Positions 14,649 to 24,350 of a stretch of DNA of 34,384 bases are shown here, piece after piece. Numbering within the stretch: the first letter of the stretch is position 1; every line of letters starts with the position of its first letter. The stretch lies in contig PAJN01000005.1 in assembly GCA_002710205.1 (NCBI GenBank), forward strand, positions 1 to 34,384. The letters run 5' to 3'. This stretch comes from Methanobacteriota archaeon. GTDB taxonomy: Archaea > Thermoplasmatota > Poseidoniia > Poseidoniales > Poseidoniaceae. The notes under the pieces are model-generated. The model saw nothing but the letters and a program-made list of their open reading frames with translations, ran no database searches and was not told the DNA's origin. Both the position numbers and the translations under genes were made by a program.

Positions 14649-17600
14649 ATGCGCAGGGGGATATTGGCATGTTTGATTGTCGTGTTATTCCTGTTGCAAA
14701 CACTGTCGAATGTCAATTTAGAGCTCTCTCATTCACCGACTTCAAATTCATACAGAGAAGATGTTTTGTTTAACCAATCTGGATTCTATGAGGACGGTGT
14801 ATACACTACCCCCGATGGCGAAGTGCACGTAAATCGCCCGCACATACAGTGGACTATTCCAAGCCAAGGACTTGCAATGACTCGAACTGGAGTTTGCTCT
14901 GTAGCCATAGATTCACTGGATGAAGTGTGGTTAATGGGTGGCAGAACCGACCCTAATCCCACTCAATCTAATGATGAAATTCCTACGAGTTTTATCGAAA
15001 AAATGGACAACGTGAACAAAACTTGGACTCCTTCCGGCGTGAGCATGCCTTCAGCACAGCAGTATTGTGAAGCAGAATTAGTTGGTAATTTGGTCGTCGT
15101 AGTAGGTGATTGGTATAGAAATTCAAACCCTGTTCAATATCCGACTGGGAGAGTTCAAATTTACAATTTGGATAACGGAACATGGTACAACGGATCATCT
15201 ATGCCCTCGTCACAGGAAAGAGGATTGGGGGCAATGGCCGAAGCAGGTGGTTATCTATACTATGCAGGAGGAGTTAGAAGTTCAAATGCAAATGATGCTA
15301 CTAACAAGACATTCCGTTACGACCCTGTAAATGATCAATGGTCTCAAATGGCAAATATGAACCATGCAAGAGCATCATTCGAGTTAATTAATTTCCATGG
15401 ACAACTATACGCAATGGGCGGATTCCATGGGACTCAAACATGGAACAGGCAGGCTTTGGATTATGTTGAGAGATATGACCCTGCAACAGATACATGGACA
15501 AATCTGTCTAAACTTCCAGTAGCGATGTTTGGTTGGGGAGGAACTGTTCTCAACGATGAAATCGTTCTAGTAGGTGGCTACAACGGAGGAGTAAAGAAAA
15601 CTGTGTACCATTGGAATCCTGTCGAAGACACTTGGTCTCAAGGTAATAATATTGGTTCGATTGGCCACTTTGACATCACAGTTGAGGAGATTAATGGCAG
15701 CATTGTTTGGGCCACAGGAGATATGTCATCATATCCTTACAATTCTTGGAGCCAATTGTTCTCTGCGGATACTGAGTTCCAAAATACTACTTCGTCTCAT
15801 CAAGCATGGGTCACTTCACCAGTTATCGATTTGCGACCGAATCTAAACGGTAGAGCAACTCCTGTACAATTCAATCTATCAGGTAGCGATACTCCTGGTG
15901 GTGAATTAGGCTTCCAATATAGGGCTGCAGCAGACTCAAATTCACTATCATCAGAAATTTGGATGGGAGTGGATGGCACGATTAACACAACATTCCCAAC
16001 CGGTACGACAGATATTGATCTAGAGGATTATGCTGACTTCGTTCAATACCGCATTAGGCTGCAAGTTACTGATATGAAAAATTGGGATGAGCCAGATTTA
16101 GATTCCATGTCAATTAGAGCTGAACATGCTGCATTCAATTCTAGTATTCCTGCTGTTTTACATCCTCGTGCTGAAACATTACACATTCAAACTAGTCACG
16201 ATATTTTTACAACTGGGGACATGTACATTGAGTTTGCATCTTGTGACCAATTTGGGGCTGTTAACGGACCATGGTCTACATTATCTCACGATGGCACAAC
16301 TTTCCAAGAAAGTGACATCCAAGGCCTATTTATTCAAAGCAATGGCGCAGTCAATTCCACAAGTTTGGGCGAAACGCTAATGGATTGGTCTATTGATCTA
16401 GGAGATTTGACAGGGATAGATTACCTTTGCACAAAAGTTGGCTCTGCAGGTACAGTAACCACTGAATTCATTTACACAAATCCAATTGAGATTGACAATG
16501 CCTTGGAAGTCAGAATCACGGATTTAGGCATGCTAACTTCCGGAGATGCGATTACTGGTAACATGCCAATCAATGTAGGAGTTAACCATTCATTCCCATC
16601 CACGGGAATGACTTTGTCTAGCGGTGATTTACAAGCACGATTGAATTTCGAGATACGAGTTAATGACGCTGCTACAAATAATTACACGCAGTGGGTCAAC
16701 CAAACAACTCCTTGGACAGACCTCAATCCTGGGCAGCCTGGAACAATAACTTGGACTCTACCCATTGATGTATCTGGGATAGTAAACATCACTCTTGAAT
16801 CTCGTAGTGACCAATCATTCCAAATGTTGAGTTATTCAAATTCATCCAACCTAATTTTAGACAACTTGAACCCATTATTAATCTCAAGTACACCAGGAGA
16901 TGGAGATTATCTGAATAGCGAAGAGAACAGAGAGCTTTCGATTCTAATTGCAGATACCTCCGGATTTATTTTTGATGATATGATGATGCAATTATGGGTA
17001 CAGGCTATCGATGATGGCTCAGATGGTAGTTTTCCTGATGGAGCACCTCAGGAAAATGAGTATCGTGAAATAAATTTCAGCCTCGAAAACCAAGGAAGTT
17101 TTTGGTGGTTTAATGGCACTCAGTCTGATTATCAAAACGAAGACCAACAACTTGTTTACATGCGGATTATAGGTGATGATTTAACTGGATTTTCAACCGC
17201 AAACAACACAATATGGTGGCGAACTAGAGATGCACAAAACGCAGTAGTAGACAGGATTTACAATGAAGATTCCACTCAATATTGGGAAGTTTCTCGCCAG
17301 ATATCTTGGGATATTGAGGTAAGTGATGGAAATGGGATTTCTGACATAATGTCGATGCGAATTGAACTTGGAGATGATTCTGATTTCGGAATAACATACG
17401 ATTTTGCAGATTCTATATGTTTAGTATTGGACACACGTATTGATTCGGACAGGACTACTTGTAGCCATACTTACGTTAGCGACCACATATTGGTCTCCGT
17501 TTCGATTTTTGCAGGTTGGGAAGTTGACCGTTCAGCATTAGATGAGGGACTGGTTGAAATTTTCATCACAGACATAGATGGGACGAGTAAAACCACATTC

Positions 17601-19127
17601 CAGAATTTGTGGATATTCTCGGAAGATTTTGACTTTTCAATCTCACAGATTGATGATGTTTCAGGTCCAGTAACCGGTCCGATTACAAACACATCGATAA
17701 TGATTGTAAATGAAGAAATGAGAATTATAGGTTCGATGGTCCACTCACTTTCTGGACTTCCATACCAGGGGGATATCTCTGTCAGTTGGTGGGGACTACT
17801 GCAAGGTCAGAATTGGTTTGGATCTGCAACAGTTGAAGTCATCGATGGAGTAATCAATGCAACTATACCAATGCCTAGTACAGGTGGTATAATCGATTTC
17901 GATGTTGCATTCATGGACCCTTGGGAAACTAGGACTCTAGGAGCATATGATGCACCTATATTCATTATCGATGATGAAGCTCCAGTAATTCTAGATTCAA
18001 GTATTGAGGATTTGTCTAGGTATCATTTGGATGATATCGGAATAGGTGTAAATATTGTCGAAGATGAAACATGGACTGGCGAACTTGATCTAACCTGCCA
18101 AGTAATCTCAACCGAAATTCAGTGGGAGCCAGTTACAATTCAACTCCAACCATCAAATGTTTTCCAAGGAAAGACCTTGTTTTCATTTAATTTTGATTTC
18201 TCAGAGCAAGGGGATCCATCACTACTATCTCCTGAAGCACGTATCGATTGCTGGGCATCAGGTTTGGATGATGCTGGATGGGAATTGCAAAGATTCTCCG
18301 GAGATTCTCTAATCGAACCATGGTTGAGTGTACCACTTTCAACTATTGGACCAAACATCGAGTTGGTCGATGTAGAACTGGATGGTATGATCGAGCCAGG
18401 AAAAGAACTCAGGGCTGAGATTTCAGTTATGAATTCTGGAGAGAGTTTACAAGAATCTTTCAACATCACAGTTTACACCATTATCGGTGATGAAAAGACG
18501 CTTGTTGGCCGTTATTCACAAGGACAAATCGCAACAGGACAAGGTATAATCAAGCGAGTTGCCATTACAGTACCAGAAGGAGATTGGGAGCTGTTAGTGG
18601 TGGTTGACGAAGATCAGCGCATTTGGGAATTAAACGAAGATGACAACACTTTTTCCAAGGAATATTCAGCTCCAGAGGAGGTCAATCTGATGCTTTATTT
18701 GGGCGCTGGAGGAGGAGTTCTTGTTGTTCTTGCAATATTTTTAGTTCTAAGAAAGCGTTCTGGCGGGGAAATATCTCAAGCAAAGAAATTACCTTCACTC
18801 GATAATTTACCTCGTTCAGGACCGCCACAAAATGCAAGGAATAAATCGGGACCGCCACCTTCATCAAAACCAAAAAGCGGTCCACCGCCTAAATCCAAAC
18901 CTGTTGAAGAAATTCAGCCAAACACAAATGTTGCAGATGCAATGGCTAAATTGTCCTTGGACAACCTACCCGGTAGATCCAATGCACAACCTCAAAGCGT
19001 TCCTAACTATCAATCACTTCCAGGCGGTGGTGAATATGAGTATCTTACAGAAGGAACATTCTACTTTGGAGATGCAATTGGTCGATGGAAGCTTGAAGAG
19101 GATGGTTCATTCACCAAGATGGAGTGA
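14649..19127 (+). CDS. Giant surface protein: kelch propeller, Ig-like modules, CARDB-like domain, TM, Pro-rich cytoplasmic tail
   Basis: 1492 residues. Signal peptide at 1-25 (RRGILACLIVVLFLLQTLSN). Residues about 77-360 contain about six kelch motifs (for example VWLMGGRTD, YYAGGVRSS, YAMGGFHGT, VLVGGYNGG with following RYDPVNDQW-type strands), forming a beta-propeller. A long beta-rich region with many N-x-S/T sequons follows, with Ig- or fibronectin-like strands. About 1234-1344 is a CARDB-like domain (ELVDVELDGMIEPGKELRAE, then DEDQRIWELNEDDNTF). One TM helix spans about 1347-1368, followed by RKRSGG. The cytoplasmic tail (about 1369-1492) has GPPP-Lys/Ser repeats, two SLDNLP motifs and a terminal module YLTEGTFYFGDAIGRWKLEE. 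It is probably an adhesin or substrate-binding surface protein. The DUF2240 gene begins right after its stop. Confidence 0.88.
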   Translation: MRRGILACLIVVLFLLQTLSNVNLELSHSPTSNSYREDVLFNQSGFYEDGVYTTPDGEVHVNRPHIQWTIPSQGLAMTRTGVCSVAIDSLDEVWLMGGRTDPNPTQSNDEIPTSFIEKMDNVNKTWTPSGVSMPSAQQYCEAELVGNLVVVVGDWYRNSNPVQYPTGRVQIYNLDNGTWYNGSSMPSSQERGLGAMAEAGGYLYYAGGVRSSNANDATNKTFRYDPVNDQWSQMANMNHARASFELINFHGQLYAMGGFHGTQTWNRQALDYVERYDPATDTWTNLSKLPVAMFGWGGTVLNDEIVLVGGYNGGVKKTVYHWNPVEDTWSQGNNIGSIGHFDITVEEINGSIVWATGDMSSYPYNSWSQLFSADTEFQNTTSSHQAWVTSPVIDLRPNLNGRATPVQFNLSGSDTPGGELGFQYRAAADSNSLSSEIWMGVDGTINTTFPTGTTDIDLEDYADFVQYRIRLQVTDMKNWDEPDLDSMSIRAEHAAFNSSIPAVLHPRAETLHIQTSHDIFTTGDMYIEFASCDQFGAVNGPWSTLSHDGTTFQESDIQGLFIQSNGAVNSTSLGETLMDWSIDLGDLTGIDYLCTKVGSAGTVTTEFIYTNPIEIDNALEVRITDLGMLTSGDAITGNMPINVGVNHSFPSTGMTLSSGDLQARLNFEIRVNDAATNNYTQWVNQTTPWTDLNPGQPGTITWTLPIDVSGIVNITLESRSDQSFQMLSYSNSSNLILDNLNPLLISSTPGDGDYLNSEENRELSILIADTSGFIFDDMMMQLWVQAIDDGSDGSFPDGAPQENEYREINFSLENQGSFWWFNGTQSDYQNEDQQLVYMRIIGDDLTGFSTANNTIWWRTRDAQNAVVDRIYNEDSTQYWEVSRQISWDIEVSDGNGISDIMSMRIELGDDSDFGITYDFADSICLVLDTRIDSDRTTCSHTYVSDHILVSVSIFAGWEVDRSALDEGLVEIFITDIDGTSKTTFQNLWIFSEDFDFSISQIDDVSGPVTGPITNTSIMIVNEEMRIIGSMVHSLSGLPYQGDISVSWWGLLQGQNWFGSATVEVIDGVINATIPMPSTGGIIDFDVAFMDPWETRTLGAYDAPIFIIDDEAPVILDSSIEDLSRYHLDDIGIGVNIVEDETWTGELDLTCQVISTEIQWEPVTIQLQPSNVFQGKTLFSFNFDFSEQGDPSLLSPEARIDCWASGLDDAGWELQRFSGDSLIEPWLSVPLSTIGPNIELVDVELDGMIEPGKELRAEISVMNSGESLQESFNITVYTIIGDEKTLVGRYSQGQIATGQGIIKRVAITVPEGDWELLVVVDEDQRIWELNEDDNTFSKEYSAPEEVNLMLYLGAGGGVLVVLAIFLVLRKRSGGEISQAKKLPSLDNLPRSGPPQNARNKSGPPPSSKPKSGPPPKSKPVEEIQPNTNVADAMAKLSLDNLPGRSNAQPQSVPNYQSLPGGGEYEYLTEGTFYFGDAIGRWKLEEDGSFTKME

Positions 19128-19132
19128 TTATG

Positions 19133-19693
19133 ATGAGTCCTGAAATTGAAGATATCAAACGAGTATTGGCGATATGTTTCAGAGATGGCTCTAGTCAAAC
19201 TGCAGATGACCTTGAAAGAATCCTTTCCTTTGACATGGGGTGGATGGATACAGAAACTGCACATGATGCGATTAAGGCGCTAGTTTTTGCTGGCTGGATT
19301 ATTGATGAAGAAGGAATGCTATCTCCTAATTGCGACATTAGGGGAACTAATGCTCCTTTAGGATGGCAACCTCGACCTTCTAGGCTTACTGATCCTGCAG
19401 TAAATGATTCTGGTTCACCAAAGAGAGCCCCTGAAAAAACGAAAGCGCCTGTTCCTGAAAAGAAAGTTGCACATAGTGAAGCCCAATCTATCGACCCAAG
19501 AGCAAGAATGCAAAATCGCCTAATTCGATTTATTGCCAAACAATCTGGCATCGATTCCGATGAGATTACCCGCAGGGCAGAAAGAAAAGTCAAGGCTCTA
19601 AGGTACTGTACAATGTGGTTGGCTTTGTGCTTAATTAGTCGAGAGCAAAACCTTGAGATGAATTCGATTATCGATTCATTCTCCTCCAGGTGA
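19133..19693 (+). CDS. DUF2240-like archaeal protein
   Basis: With start ATG 19133 the protein has 186 residues. GGAGTGAT overlapping the upstream stop is a good SD for this ATG; a GTG at 19124 and an ATG at 19130 are too close to the SD. Residues about 1-60 look like a winged-helix-like unit (DDLERILSFDMGWMDTETAHDAIKALVFAGWIIDEEGMLSPNCD). A Pro/Lys linker follows, then a helical C-terminal region (RFIAKQSGIDSDEITRRAER to CTMWLALCLISREQN). This two-part design is that of the euryarchaeal DUF2240 family; the match is from memory. Function unknown. It is translationally coupled to the giant surface protein and overlaps the end of the convergent exporter gene by 18 bases. Confidence 0.68.
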   Translation: MSPEIEDIKRVLAICFRDGSSQTADDLERILSFDMGWMDTETAHDAIKALVFAGWIIDEEGMLSPNCDIRGTNAPLGWQPRPSRLTDPAVNDSGSPKRAPEKTKAPVPEKKVAHSEAQSIDPRARMQNRLIRFIAKQSGIDSDEITRRAERKVKALRYCTMWLALCLISREQNLEMNSIIDSFSSR

Positions 19694-22285
19694 ATTGTTC
19701 TCCGACATCAAAAGTAATACCGGTAAAACCAGTATTGAAAGAACGAGTGAATAACTTACAGTCAACGCTGTAACAAGTCCAAATTGTTGAACCACAGGCA
19801 TTGGCGAGAATAGTAGAACTAAGAAACCAAGCGCAGTAGTCCCTGCTGAAAGAACCAGTGCAACGCCTGTTGTAGAAATCGTTTCTTCCAACGCCTCCCA
19901 TACATCATCTCGTTTTCCTCGCTCGGCCTCAAATCTACGCCACATGTGGATCACGTAATCTATTCCAATTCCTAATGAGAGTGCCGTTACCATGACGGTT
20001 AGTACATTCCATTTCAGTGAAAGTACGACCATTGACCCTACTACCCATAGAGTAGCTAAAACAACAGGTGTCAAAACAACGATTGCAGGGACTGGCCTCC
20101 TTGTCAACAACAGTAGTACAACAAAGGAAACTATGAAAGAAATCAATGTGGAAGATAGTTGCGAAGAATTTAGTCCGTCTAGCACATTTTGAAGAGCAAC
20201 TAAATCGCCGGTTACGTAGACATTAGCAATTCCAGACAATTCACTCCTCATTTTTCCAGAATCTTCTTCGTCTCCTAACTCATCTTCAAACCACTGTACT
20301 ACACGGCTTGTTTCGATAGATGTAGAAGCATCTACACGTACTTCAATTCTGATGTGCTTGATTTTGTCACCGTCAAGGTCAACCGTATTTTCAACACGCT
20401 CTGCCCATGAATCTCCAGCATAAGGGTCAGCAATGGAACTATTTTCAGATAGATTTGCGAAAGCGGCGCCTAAGTCAAACTGTGAATCTATTCCTCGTCT
20501 TAAGTCGCCATTGGTAATCACTAATCCATACCTTTCCCCAAACATGACATCGTTGTCTACTGCATCATAGAGCACTTTGTACGGGCCTTCGTATGACGGA
20601 CTGGAATCAACTCCTCCTCCACCGACTACATCGTGATTATTTGCAAGATCAAAGTGTAGGCCTCGCATTTCATTTAAGATCTTGAAATCAGAATCAATCT
20701 CATCTTGATTTCCTGCTGGCTCCATCAAGACATAGACTATCTTCCAACCTGCGCTTTCATAGCTAGTGTCCAAATCTTCTCTAACTTCCATGATTTCCAT
20801 TTCCTCATCTAGGAAATCTGTCAAATCAAATTCCGTTTCCAGACCCATTGCGCCAATAATTGAAAGTCCTGATATGATTAAAGCAACAATCAGAACAAGG
20901 GCTTGTTGAGACCTTTGTAAGTCGACTATTTTCTTGGAAAGCCTTGGCATTCTAATCGCTTCTGCCGGAGCTTTATCTTTACTAGAATCCAAGACTACGT
21001 GCAAGGCTCCGACTACTACTGTTGCGTTAATGAAGGCTGATAAGACTCCGACTGCCAAAGCGATTCCAAATGTTTCAAGTGGAGGTAAAGGAGATATGAT
21101 GTTGGCAAGGAATGCCGCAACTGTTGTGATAACTGCCAGACCTAATGGAGTTGACAATTTTCCACAGGATGCTAGCCATGACTCTGCTGAATCACTAATT
21201 TCTTTCTTGAAAGAATTGTATCTTCTCTGAAGATGTATCGAGTAATCGATACCCAAACCTAACACTAATGGGGCAACTGCAACTTCTAATGCTGTAAATC
21301 TGGCTCCAAACAAATTCAAAATTCCATATGTCCAAATCAATGCTGATGAAAGACCTACTAGTGGGAATACTACGCCCTTGACGCTTCTAAATGAGATTGC
21401 GAGTAGTAAAACAACTACTAAAACAGCCAAAAATATGAGAGTCGCAAGATTATCAAAAGTACCTTCATCAATGTCGTGAGAAATCAAATCCAAAGATGCG
21501 ACACCATAATTCAAATCAGAATCATCGCTTAGTTGTTGGAATATTTCTCGGAGCTGGTCTTGCTTCTCTTTGCGTTCTTCGCTCGGAAGATTCGGGTCAA
21601 TTTCTAAAATCCAGAGGGTTGATGATGCTGATACTGTTGCAGACCCTTCTTCAGAATTAGTCTGAATCCAAAGGCAAATTTCTGAGCCATCGAAATCCTT
21701 GTGCAACATTCCATCAAGAATGAATTGAGCAACTTCTCTCTGCTTAGATACATCGCCAGGGCAATCTGACTCGTTGACATCAATAACCAAGTTCAGCATC
21801 TCTTCCCATGAATCCACTTCGGAAAGTTCCACACCATCGGCTTCTTCATCCAGCGCAAGTTGTAGAATTGATGGTGCTGCGATCCAATTATTTACCACAC
21901 CTTGCATCTTATCACTTTCATTCTGCACAATATCCAGATGCGAATCCATCAGGTTTAGAGATGCCATGTCCAGAACATTGCCGCCATCGTCACGAGTAAC
22001 ATGTACAAACATCGGTCTTGTTTCATTACTAAAATGCTCACTAATTCTCTCATGAGCATCAGACGAATCAGAATCAGGTGCGAAATCTGATAAATCTGTA
22101 TGAAATACAGGAGTGTCTACAAAGGCCAAATCAGCGACAAGGCCAGCAGTTAGAATTGCAGATATGATTACTATAGGCCAAGAAAATTTGCGGAAGCGGT
22201 CTGACTGACCCCGCAGCGAATCCTCGAGGTGTAGTGAACTCACAAATCGCGGGTGCGCTGTTAGGCTTAAAGCGAAACGGGTCAA
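19676..22285 (-). CDS. RND/MMPL superfamily exporter
   Basis: 869 residues in two similar halves, each a large extracytoplasmic domain plus a bundle of about 6 TM helices. The RND signature repeats: GLGIDYSIHLQRRYN in the first half and GIGIDYVIHMWRRFE in the second, with the aspartate used for proton coupling. TM1 is at about 36-55 (WPIVIISAILTAGLVADLAF). The type is like the hydrophobe exporters HpnN and MmpL, which move lipids or other hydrophobic molecules. No adaptor or outer-membrane partner is nearby, as expected for an archaeon. The start is uncertain: the reading frame opens with TTG at 22285 and the next option is GTG at 22243; no ATG precedes TM1. A palindrome lies 24 bases upstream of the TTG. 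Confidence 0.9.
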   Translation of the reverse strand: MTRFALSLTAHPRFVSSLHLEDSLRGQSDRFRKFSWPIVIISAILTAGLVADLAFVDTPVFHTDLSDFAPDSDSSDAHERISEHFSNETRPMFVHVTRDDGGNVLDMASLNLMDSHLDIVQNESDKMQGVVNNWIAAPSILQLALDEEADGVELSEVDSWEEMLNLVIDVNESDCPGDVSKQREVAQFILDGMLHKDFDGSEICLWIQTNSEEGSATVSASSTLWILEIDPNLPSEERKEKQDQLREIFQQLSDDSDLNYGVASLDLISHDIDEGTFDNLATLIFLAVLVVVLLLAISFRSVKGVVFPLVGLSSALIWTYGILNLFGARFTALEVAVAPLVLGLGIDYSIHLQRRYNSFKKEISDSAESWLASCGKLSTPLGLAVITTVAAFLANIISPLPPLETFGIALAVGVLSAFINATVVVGALHVVLDSSKDKAPAEAIRMPRLSKKIVDLQRSQQALVLIVALIISGLSIIGAMGLETEFDLTDFLDEEMEIMEVREDLDTSYESAGWKIVYVLMEPAGNQDEIDSDFKILNEMRGLHFDLANNHDVVGGGGVDSSPSYEGPYKVLYDAVDNDVMFGERYGLVITNGDLRRGIDSQFDLGAAFANLSENSSIADPYAGDSWAERVENTVDLDGDKIKHIRIEVRVDASTSIETSRVVQWFEDELGDEEDSGKMRSELSGIANVYVTGDLVALQNVLDGLNSSQLSSTLISFIVSFVVLLLLTRRPVPAIVVLTPVVLATLWVVGSMVVLSLKWNVLTVMVTALSLGIGIDYVIHMWRRFEAERGKRDDVWEALEETISTTGVALVLSAGTTALGFLVLLFSPMPVVQQFGLVTALTVSYSLVLSILVLPVLLLMSENNSPGGE

Positions 22286-22308
22286 AACTTCAAATTCGCA
22301 TTAATTTT

Positions 22309-22325
22309 TACATGCAAAGCATGTA
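22309..22325. promoter_or_regulatory. 7-bp perfect palindrome between divergent exporter and rpoL
   Basis: TACATGC (22309-22315) and GCATGTA (22319-22325) are separated by AAA. It sits in the 104-base divergent region, 24 bases from the exporter start and 65 bases before the rpoL ATG. Candidate operator; a weak hairpin is the alternative. Neighbouring ATTTTTA would serve as an AT-rich promoter element. Confidence 0.35.
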
Positions 22326-22389
22326 GCGATTTCACCATTTGGATGCCAAAGGTTCTTGAAGGCGAGTCTGAACGGCGACATCGTTCACT

Positions 22390-22647
22390 ATGCCAGTAAA
22401 AGTTCTCGCCCGCGACGATAACGAACTAAGAGTACGCTTTATTGGAGAATCCCATACCTCTCTTCAAGTGCTCCGTGAAAGACTAAACAGCGACAAGGGA
22501 GTCGATTATGCAAACTATTTCCCTGGCCACCCAGATCTAGATGAGCCAGAGTTCTTCATCCGCACAAACAAGGGAGTCGACCCTGCGAAACTGTTGAAGA
22601 AATTGATTGGTGATATCCAAGGTGATTTCTCCAGCCTAAAGCTTTGA
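22390..22647 (+). CDS. rpoL: DNA-directed RNA polymerase subunit L (Rpo11)
   Basis: 85 residues. It shows the RpoL/Rpb11 dimerisation fold: an opening beta strand (VKVLARDDNELRVRFIGES), a helix (HTSLQVLRERLNSD), the core GVDYANYFPGHPDLDEPEFFIRTNKG and a C-terminal helix (PAKLLKKLIGDIQGDF). It pairs with Rpo3 as the archaeal counterpart of the bacterial alpha dimer and starts RNA polymerase assembly. The ATG follows a divergent region of about 100 bases. truD begins 13 bases after the stop, so the two probably share a transcript. Confidence 0.88.
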   Translation: MPVKVLARDDNELRVRFIGESHTSLQVLRERLNSDKGVDYANYFPGHPDLDEPEFFIRTNKGVDPAKLLKKLIGDIQGDFSSLKL

Positions 22648-22660
22648 GATGTGTTAGCAC

Positions 22661-24058
22661 ATGTCCGCTGAGGATGGCTTAGCCAAAACAATTGGTTTGA
22701 CCGGCTATGCTGTAGATTCTACTGGAATTGGAGGCGTTCTAAAATCAAGAGTTGCTGATTTTAGAGTAGATGAAATCTCTACCAAGATTAGTATCGACCC
22801 TAGGGGGCGCTTTACTGCTGCCAATATCACATTAACAAATTGGGAAACAAATCGATTCATTGGTAAACTTGCCAAAGCCTGTGGAATTTCTCGCAACAGA
22901 ATATTCTTCGCTGGAACGAAGGACAAGAGAGCAGTTACTCGTCAAGTATTCATTATTGATGCACCACCAAAGAAGGTTGCTCAAGTAGAGATTGCTGATG
23001 TCGAAATTGAGATCTTAGGCAGAACTCATCAAAAAATTGGTTTTGGTAATCACAAAGGAAACCGCTTCACGATTGTTGCAAGAGGGTGTTGTCACCCTGA
23101 CGGCAGCCCAATGACAAATTCTGAGGCCATGGACAAAATTGCAGAAATTGAGTCTGCGATGAAGGAAAAGTTGGGTTCGGATTCATTCCCTAATTGGATT
23201 GGACCTCAGAGGTTCGGTTCTGGAAGGCCAGTCACGCCAGTAGTGGGCCGTCATGTTATCACTGAAGATTGGGAAGGTGCAGTAATGGCATACCTGAGCA
23301 TGGAAGGTGATGAAAAAGAAGATGTCGCTAATTTCAGAAAAAATATTCGGGACAATGGAATAACTAGTGGTGCATTGGAGATAATTCCTCACTGGCTAGG
23401 CTATGAGAGAGATATGCTGAAACACATGTTGGAGAATCCTGATGATTGGGTTGGAGCATTTCGGAAATTACCAAACAATCTCCAATTGATGACTGTGCAT
23501 TCATTACAATCAGTCGCATTCAACAAAACTATCGAAGCAAGAATCGACAGTGGTATTTCTCTATCTAGTCCGATTGTGGGAGACATTGTAGGAAGAATAG
23601 ACGACAATGGACAATTGGAGACATCATCCATAGTTACCGTTGAAGAGAGAACACTAGGTCGAATTTCACGTAATTGCACACTTGGCAGGCTTGCAGTTAC
23701 TGCACAACTACCGGGTTCGACAATGGATAAACCATCTGGAGAATTCGGATTGATTGAAGCAGAGGTTCTAGAAAAAATGGGACTGGCAGAAACAACTTGG
23801 CAGGTAGAAAAAATCTCTAGATTGACGACAAAGGGAACCCGTAGACCAATGGCAACGAAATACAGTGATTTCCAGTATGAACCTGTTCCAGTAGCAGGGG
23901 AAGAAACCATGGGTGAAAAATGGGCTGAAGGGCCGAAAGACGGTGAACTTTGGAACCCCGATGGTGCATGTATTAGATTCAGATTTACATTACCATCAGG
24001 AAGCTATGCAACTACATTACTTCGCGAGTTCATGCGAACTCCTTTGCATCAGTTATGA
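22661..24058 (+). CDS. truD: tRNA pseudouridine synthase TruD
   Basis: 465 residues, typical of the longer archaeal TruD. Hallmarks are VADFRVDEIS near the N-terminus, then AGTKDKRAVTRQ with catalytic Asp88, KIGFGNHKGNRFTIVARG, and SFPNWIGPQRFGSGRPVTPVVGRHVI in the middle. The insertion (TRUD) domain follows, ending with FRFTLPSGSYATTLLREFMR. TruD converts U13 of tRNAs (U35 of some tRNA-Tyr in archaea and eukaryotes) to pseudouridine. It is co-directional with rpoL. The stop lies 3 bases from the stop of the convergent aEF1B gene. Confidence 0.96.
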   Translation: MSAEDGLAKTIGLTGYAVDSTGIGGVLKSRVADFRVDEISTKISIDPRGRFTAANITLTNWETNRFIGKLAKACGISRNRIFFAGTKDKRAVTRQVFIIDAPPKKVAQVEIADVEIEILGRTHQKIGFGNHKGNRFTIVARGCCHPDGSPMTNSEAMDKIAEIESAMKEKLGSDSFPNWIGPQRFGSGRPVTPVVGRHVITEDWEGAVMAYLSMEGDEKEDVANFRKNIRDNGITSGALEIIPHWLGYERDMLKHMLENPDDWVGAFRKLPNNLQLMTVHSLQSVAFNKTIEARIDSGISLSSPIVGDIVGRIDDNGQLETSSIVTVEERTLGRISRNCTLGRLAVTAQLPGSTMDKPSGEFGLIEAEVLEKMGLAETTWQVEKISRLTTKGTRRPMATKYSDFQYEPVPVAGEETMGEKWAEGPKDGELWNPDGACIRFRFTLPSGSYATTLLREFMRTPLHQL

Positions 24059-24061
24059 GAT

Positions 24062-24334
24062 TCAAAGAAGTCCCATGGATAGGACTTCAATCTCACCGGT
24101 TCCTCTAATTGCACGCATATTTTCTTCGAAAATATCGGACAATCCAGAACCATCGTTCATTACTACATGAACTTGGATGAATTTCAAACCAAAAGCCAGA
24201 GGCTTGGACTCACATAGTTGAACATCGTATGTCTCATCTTTTAATGCCAAAATCTGTTCTACAACATCATCAGTAGAAACATCTTCCACATCTGAATCAG
24301 GCATGACTTTGTAAGTTAGTGCAACCATTCCCAT
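24062..24334 (-). CDS. Archaeal elongation factor 1-beta
   Basis: 90 residues with start ATG 24334, the usual length for aEF1B. The sequence VALTYKVMPDSDVEDVSTDD is the standard opening, and the C-terminal FGLKFIQVHVVMNDGSGLSDIFEE followed by IRGTGEIEVLSMG completes the ferredoxin-like nucleotide-exchange domain. It swaps GDP for GTP on aEF1A. A longer frame starting at 24385 is not the real start, because its first 17 codons overlap the end of the zinc-ribbon gene in another frame. GGTGAT is placed 5 nt before the chosen ATG. Confidence 0.93.
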   Translation of the reverse strand: MGMVALTYKVMPDSDVEDVSTDDVVEQILALKDETYDVQLCESKPLAFGLKFIQVHVVMNDGSGLSDIFEENMRAIRGTGEIEVLSMGLL

Positions 24335-24350
24335 AATATCACCAATCAAT

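Noticed and set aside
14649-19127. Giant surface protein as an archaeosortase substrate
   Set aside because: Its TM helix is followed by a tail of about 120 residues, not a short basic end, and no sorting motif precedes the helix.
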